DNA of 64,000 bases from Nyssa sinensis (lineage: Eukaryota; Streptophyta; Magnoliopsida; Cornales; Nyssaceae), in NCBI GenBank assembly GCA_008638375.1, contig CM018052.1:31442239-31506238 (forward strand), written 5' to 3'. The notes under the pieces are model-generated. The model had not been told where the DNA came from. It made no database searches and worked only from the letters and a program-made list of their open reading frames with translations. Both the position numbers and the translations under genes were made by a program. Every line of letters starts with the position of its first letter. The first letter of the stretch is position 1. Of the stretch, positions 59,412 to 64,000 are shown one piece after another.

Positions 59412-60881
59412 TTACCAAGGTTGTGAAGAGTCACGCTGTTGGCTGATCATCGTTTGCAAAAGAGTCTGTATCTCGGCATATCGCTCCTCGAGGCTATCTA
59501 GTCTCTGGCGCAGCACTACATTCTCTTGTTGAACTGCCTCCGTAGCTGAGTGTGCCCTAGCATCACTCTCAAAGGACGATGTCGTCGGCGCCATCCCAGT
59601 CCCTAAGCCACGCACATAGCCACGCCTCTTGCCTAGAACAGTCTCCCGTATCTGGTCATCGGTCGGCGGATCCTGACCCTCAGGTGTCAGCTGATCACGC
59701 AGCCGGACCGTCTCCTCCTATAAAAACATAAATATATGTTACTACTTTTATAACTTTAGATTAATATTAAATTAGTAATACTGTAGCAAGTTACATAAAA
59801 ACTTACATAAAGCCGTTGTGCTTCAGGCCCAGCCCAACCCTTATTGGGGTTGTAGTGCGTCCTGTGCCACAAATCAATGGGGCTGGGTGGTGCACCGGTG
59901 TCCTGGTCTCGCTGGAGCAAATAAATAGTAGCTTATGAAGAGTGATTTCATGAATAGATTATACAATAAGAACTTGATACATTTATTAACTTACCATATC
60001 ACGCCTATACTGTACAAAAGAACGTGATCCACCATAGTGGGTCATCTTCTGCTTGCTTCTACTCTCGCTATTCTTCCTGCTTAGTTCCTACACTTGGCCA
60101 AAACAAAGAATGTTAGTATAAATGATACTGATTTAAACCAGACAACAAAAGTAATTTGAACAATTTTTACCTGGAATGTATCACTTGTGAACCGGTCGCA
60201 CAGTAAAATGCAATCCTCCACCGTCACCCCCCTGTAGGGTCTATCACGGGGCTCTCTACCAGCTGCCACCTCCGTCTCGTAGTGCATGTGCAGACGGTGT
60301 CGATAGTCCCTGAAACGGACTCCCAGGTAACGATCCACAGCCCTCGCTACGTGAGGTAGGTGGAGATCGATGTCAAACTTCTCCTGTAAAGCATGTCATT
60401 GTCAAAACATTACGGCATTAGAAATGTTAAAATTTAGTTCAACACAATAATAAAAGACATACCAGGATCTGCGCATGAATAGCCTGTAGATCCTCTTGAG
60501 TGACGTGACTCCAGTCAGTAATATGGAGTGGGGCACGTAGTCTGCAAATGATGCCGACCTCTGTGATGAACTACTGTGCCCACCCACCAACGGGCTTCAG
60601 CAAGCCCTCAGGTAGCTCAATCCAGAGTCGCGCACCCCCTGCTGCCTCCATCTGTGTCTGCAAACTCTGATTCTTCGACCTACCACGCCCTCGTCTAGCA
60701 CTGGTGGTGGCCAAAGCTTTAGAAACAATAAAATAGAAACAATTAGTACCATATTTATATAAGCATTAATACAAAATGGAACTATCCATACCATCAATGG
60801 CAGGATTAGTCGATCCTCCAGAGGAAGGGGAAGGGGTCGATGGGTCCTCCGGGGCTTCGCGTCTACGTGATCCTGGTCCAA
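59412..60881 (-). pseudogene. TNPA-like CACTA protein (Transposase_24 family)
   Basis: Regulatory/DNA-binding partner of the CACTA transposase. Pieces in order on the minus strand: a Pro/Ser-rich start with GRGRSKNQ-type basic stretch (60881-60600), then RVRFRDYRHRLHMHYE-like core (VDRYLGVRFRDYRHRLH, 60338-60160), KQKMTHYGGSRSFVQYR (about 60060-60000), WHRTHYNPNKGWAGPEAQRLY (about 59880-59810), and a C-terminal coiled coil (QQENVVLRQRLDSLEERYAE, 59540-59440). Introns separate these, with donors such as CCAG before GTAAAAATTG near 60175. The stop at 59412 overlaps a strong donor (GTAAGTTTTT), so another exon may exist. A TAG near 60570 interrupts the frame. Confidence 0.75.
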
Positions 60882-61001
60882 CCATATCTAAAACAAAAGT
60901 TTAAAAGTAAATTCCATTACATCATAAAAATTAAAATCCATTACAACATAAAATTGAATATCCATTACACTTGATCTTACCACATGTAACACCTATTACA
61001 A

Positions 61002-64000
61002 TTACTCATCTGAGTTTGTATCATCATCTGAACTTGAATTTTCTTCAATCTCGGTACAATACTCTAACAATGTCTCATCATCAAAATCACTTTCCTCGTC
61101 ATCATCATCATTAATGAAAGTTGCATCCCTCGGATCTAATTGTGTATTAGTGACGTTAGAAGCTACGACATGAATTGGTTCTACATCAGTTCTATTCAAC
61201 CGATACGAACTAACATCTTCCTGATCATGCCGTACAACACCATTGTGGGCAGTTTGAGACTCTTCTTGTAGTGCCTCCTCAATCCTCTCCAACTCTTCAT
61301 CTCCCTCGCCAACTTCTAGGACATCATAAACATTTCTAGTTGTTATTTTTTAGACAACATGCCAATCACCTTTTATTTTTGTGTCCTTCAAATAGAAAAC
61401 TTGTTTTGCAACTGATGCCAAAACATACAGATCATCTTTAAATGCCGTACGTGACGTATTAACACTTATGAAGTGCTTATCAATCTGCATTCCAGTCTTC
61501 TTATTAGTTACATCCCACCAATCACATTTAAATATATACACAGAATGACCGTAGCAATAATGCAACTGTATGATGTCTTTTAAAACACCATAGTACTTTA
61601 CAGTTTGTCCTCCGTCACCATCTCCTTCAACAAGGACCCCGTTATTCTGTGTTCGTCGGATGACCTCACGTTCCCTCTTGTGAAATCGAACACCATCAAC
61701 AATTAAACCGGTGTAGCGGGATATCCTTTGATCAGGACCACATGCCAAGGAATATAATTGATCGTACGCCTCAGGAGATTGTTGGTGGCGTAATAGCTTC
61801 ATCTATTAATTCAGTACAAGTACAAAATTACTTTTATACAAATGCATTAACTAATACAATTACAATTAATTGAAACCTATTCTTACTTGATCTCCGAACC
61901 ACTTTGGAAACAAATTTTTCTGTCTTTACTCCAGATCAGAACTTGATACATGTTCTCTCTGAAGCTCGAGCGTATGCTCACTGCATAAGATGAGATATGT
62001 TATATGTAACTTACATTTGTATATTAACGTAGTATTGCAATGATCAAAATAAACTTACTTAAAATATGGCAATGTCTCCTCGCAGTTGTTGAGCACGGTG
62101 TAGTGGGCTCTTTCCAAGTCTTGAGGATGACACCATTCATATATACGGGCACCTATTGGCCGCACAGTCTGATTAAACACCGCAAGGCCAGTTCATTGTT
62201 GCCCTGGACATCTATCAGAATTTCGCTCTTGACGATTAAACCTTGTCTCAATATCTTCAAGATGCATAGAGCAGAAGGTGAGACATTCAGCATCAATGTA
62301 AGCCTCAGCAATTGACCCTTCCGGTCGTGCTCTGTTACGCACATATTGCTTCAATGTGTGCAAATATCTGTTTTGATAATTAATCAGTTATAGATTAAAA
62401 TAGTTAGGATGGATAGATAACACAATTGACAAAATTAAATGTACATTTCTATTGGATACATCCAACGATATTGGATAGGTCCGCCAATTTTTGCCTCATG
62501 AGGCAAATGCACCGCTAAGTGGACCATGATATCGAAGAAAGCTGGAGGAAAAATCTGTTTCAACTTGCAGAGGATCATGACAACATCCCTTTCGAGCTTG
62601 TCAAGTACTTACACATTCAACGTCTTCGCACATAATTCTCTAAAGAAGCAACCCAACTCAGTTATTGTAGTCGATATGTGATCGGTGAGATACCCACGTA
62701 GTGCAACCGGAAGAAGTCGTTGTAAAAGGACATGTCAGTCATGGCTCTTCAATCTGGATATTTTCCCATCTATAACATTTACACACCGAGATATATTCGA
62801 TGCATATCCATCTGGGAACTTCACCGATTTAAACCACTCGCAAATCCTCATTCTCTCTGCGGATGATAACGTATACTGTGTAGGAGGCTCGATATATTTA
62901 TCATCGCTACGTATTAAGTGCAGCTCTTTCCTTATTCCCAGCTCCTGCAAGTCCAACCGGGCTTTAACACTATCTTTTGTCTTCCCTTCAATGTTCATTA
63001 CAGTTCTCAGCACATTATCACATATGTTTTTCTCGATGTGCATCACATCCAAATTGTGCTTCAACTTAAGAGTCTCCCAGTACGGCAAATAAAAAAATAT
63101 GCTATTCTTCGTCCAATTTAAGTCCTCATCAGTACGCTTCCTCTTCTTACTACCCGGTATCTTCCCAAACCTCACTGGTTGGATGACTGCCAATTGCGCT
63201 AACACGTCTTTGCCAGACAACAATGGAGGTGGCAATCTGCGTTTAATTTTTCCATCAAATAGATGCTTCTGCCAATTTCGCCAGCCATGCGATGGCGGTA
63301 GAAAATGACGATGGCCCATGTAACATATTTTCCTCCCATTTGACAAATGTAGGGAACATGCATCCTTATTGCAAACTGGACATGCCAGATACCCCTTAGT
63401 GCTCCACCCAAACAAGTTCCCGTATGCTGAAAAGTCATTTATGGTCCAAAATAACGCGGCATGCAATTGAAATGTCTCATTCTTAGAGACGTCGTATGCC
63501 TCCACTCCCACCTCCCACAATTCCTTCAACTCGTCCACTAAAGGACGCAAGTACACATCAATTTCATTACCAGTGAGACTTCGGCCCTGGAATAAGCAAC
63601 GACATGTAGATAAATGGTTCTTTCATGCATTTCCACGGTGGCAAGTTATACGGCACAAGCAACACCAGCCACATGCTGTAGGCATTACTCATGTCACCGA
63701 ACGGGTTGAAACCGTCGCTAGCCAACCCAAGTCGTACATTACGCGGCTCATTTGCAAACCATTCGTGATTTGTATCAAATTCAGCCCAAGCTTGTGAATC
63801 TGCCGGATGCCTACATACATTTTGCTCAGCAACACGCTTCTCCTTATGCCACCGCATATCTTTTGCCGTCTTCTGAGACATGTACAACCTTTGTAGCCTC
63901 GGTTTTAAGGGAAAATATCTAAGCACCTTGTGCGGAATTGTCTTCTTTTTTCCTTCATTCAACTTGTACCTGGGTTCGTGGCACACCGTACACTCCTTCA
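61002..64000 (-). pseudogene. TNPD-like CACTA transposase, partial and frameshifted
   Basis: Would cut and join the element ends. The upstream part runs off the window. 63986-63567 contains LGLASDGFNPFGDMSNAYS, with a catalytic-type Asp of the Transposase_21 (PF02992) family. A one-base shift near 63575-63590 leads into 63556-62735, with CPVCNKDACS (zinc-like pair), then MGHRHFLPPSHGWR and LKLKHNLDVMHIEKNICDN. A DUF4218-like region follows to about 62455 with several stops. After an intron (62450-62370), an exon with YVRNRARPEGSIAEAY follows. DUF4216 (VDGVRFHKREREV ... CDWWDV) is at 61802-61350, with a TAA before the acidic C terminus (61292-61002). The gene is clearly dead. Confidence 0.88.

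Larger units (their letters stand above)
56275..64000 (-). mobile_element. CACTA (En/Spm-type) transposon, one end and partial body
   Basis: The terminus CACTACAACAAAATG starts at 56275 and is followed by subterminal TAGCGACGC repeats, a tandem array, a TNPA-like gene and a TNPD-like transposase, both on the minus strand. This is the standard CACTA order read from the 3' end. The insertion site is the AATACAA of the LINE fragment; the LINE copy at 40553-40566 shows it uninterrupted. The second terminus lies outside the window, so the 3-bp target duplication cannot be checked. Confidence 0.93.

Overview
The window is nuclear DNA from a flowering plant, most likely a eudicot. It is AT-rich and holds spliced genes with GT..AG introns, F-box/FBD gene relics, Ty3/gypsy elements of the Tat type, an L1-type LINE, a CACTA transposon and a stray piece of plastid psbC. 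Most of the sequence is transposable-element or duplicated DNA. The only gene whose reading frame looks open in full is a two-exon membrane-protein gene present twice (13734-15373 + and 52663-54488 -). I do not recognise its function.

Layout. 1-773 and 12362-13440 are the two halves of a segment split by an 11.6 kb Tat-like gypsy element (774-12361). The same segment is present without the element at 26836-28740, so the empty site is visible. From about 12395 to 22940 lies one arm of a large inverted duplication: membrane gene, F-box gene 2 relic, F-box gene 1 relic with a LINE in its first intron. The other arm runs from about 37835 to 54860 in opposite orientation and has since gained a second gypsy copy (46559-50171) and a small LTR-type insertion. 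The spacer (22940-37835) holds a mosaic mini LTR element with two unlike ends (23536-24329), a plastid psbC fragment (25644-25846), the second copy of the direct duplication, an orphan first exon with a chloroplast-transit-like N terminus (30991-31224), several non-autonomous DNA elements, a 0.5 kb perfect-ended hairpin (35357-35855) and a minisatellite.

Right end. A third LINE fragment (54878-56274) is split by a solo gypsy LTR with a clean target duplication (55620-56176) and abutted by a CACTA element that runs off the window (56275-64000). The CACTA element has subterminal TAGCGACGC repeats, a 14-copy 161-bp tandem array, a TNPA-like gene and a decayed TNPD-like transposase, both on the minus strand.

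Most notable points: an antisense, intron-containing gene inside the gypsy element (9499-11343, minus); two stop codons shared at the same positions by two gypsy copies with different LTR subfamilies; the inverted gene duplication in which the F-box copies decayed by different lesions while the membrane gene stayed open; a 50-codon small ORF that is much more conserved than its flanks; and the CACTA tandem array with two mixed unit types. All identities and counts are by eye, without alignment software.
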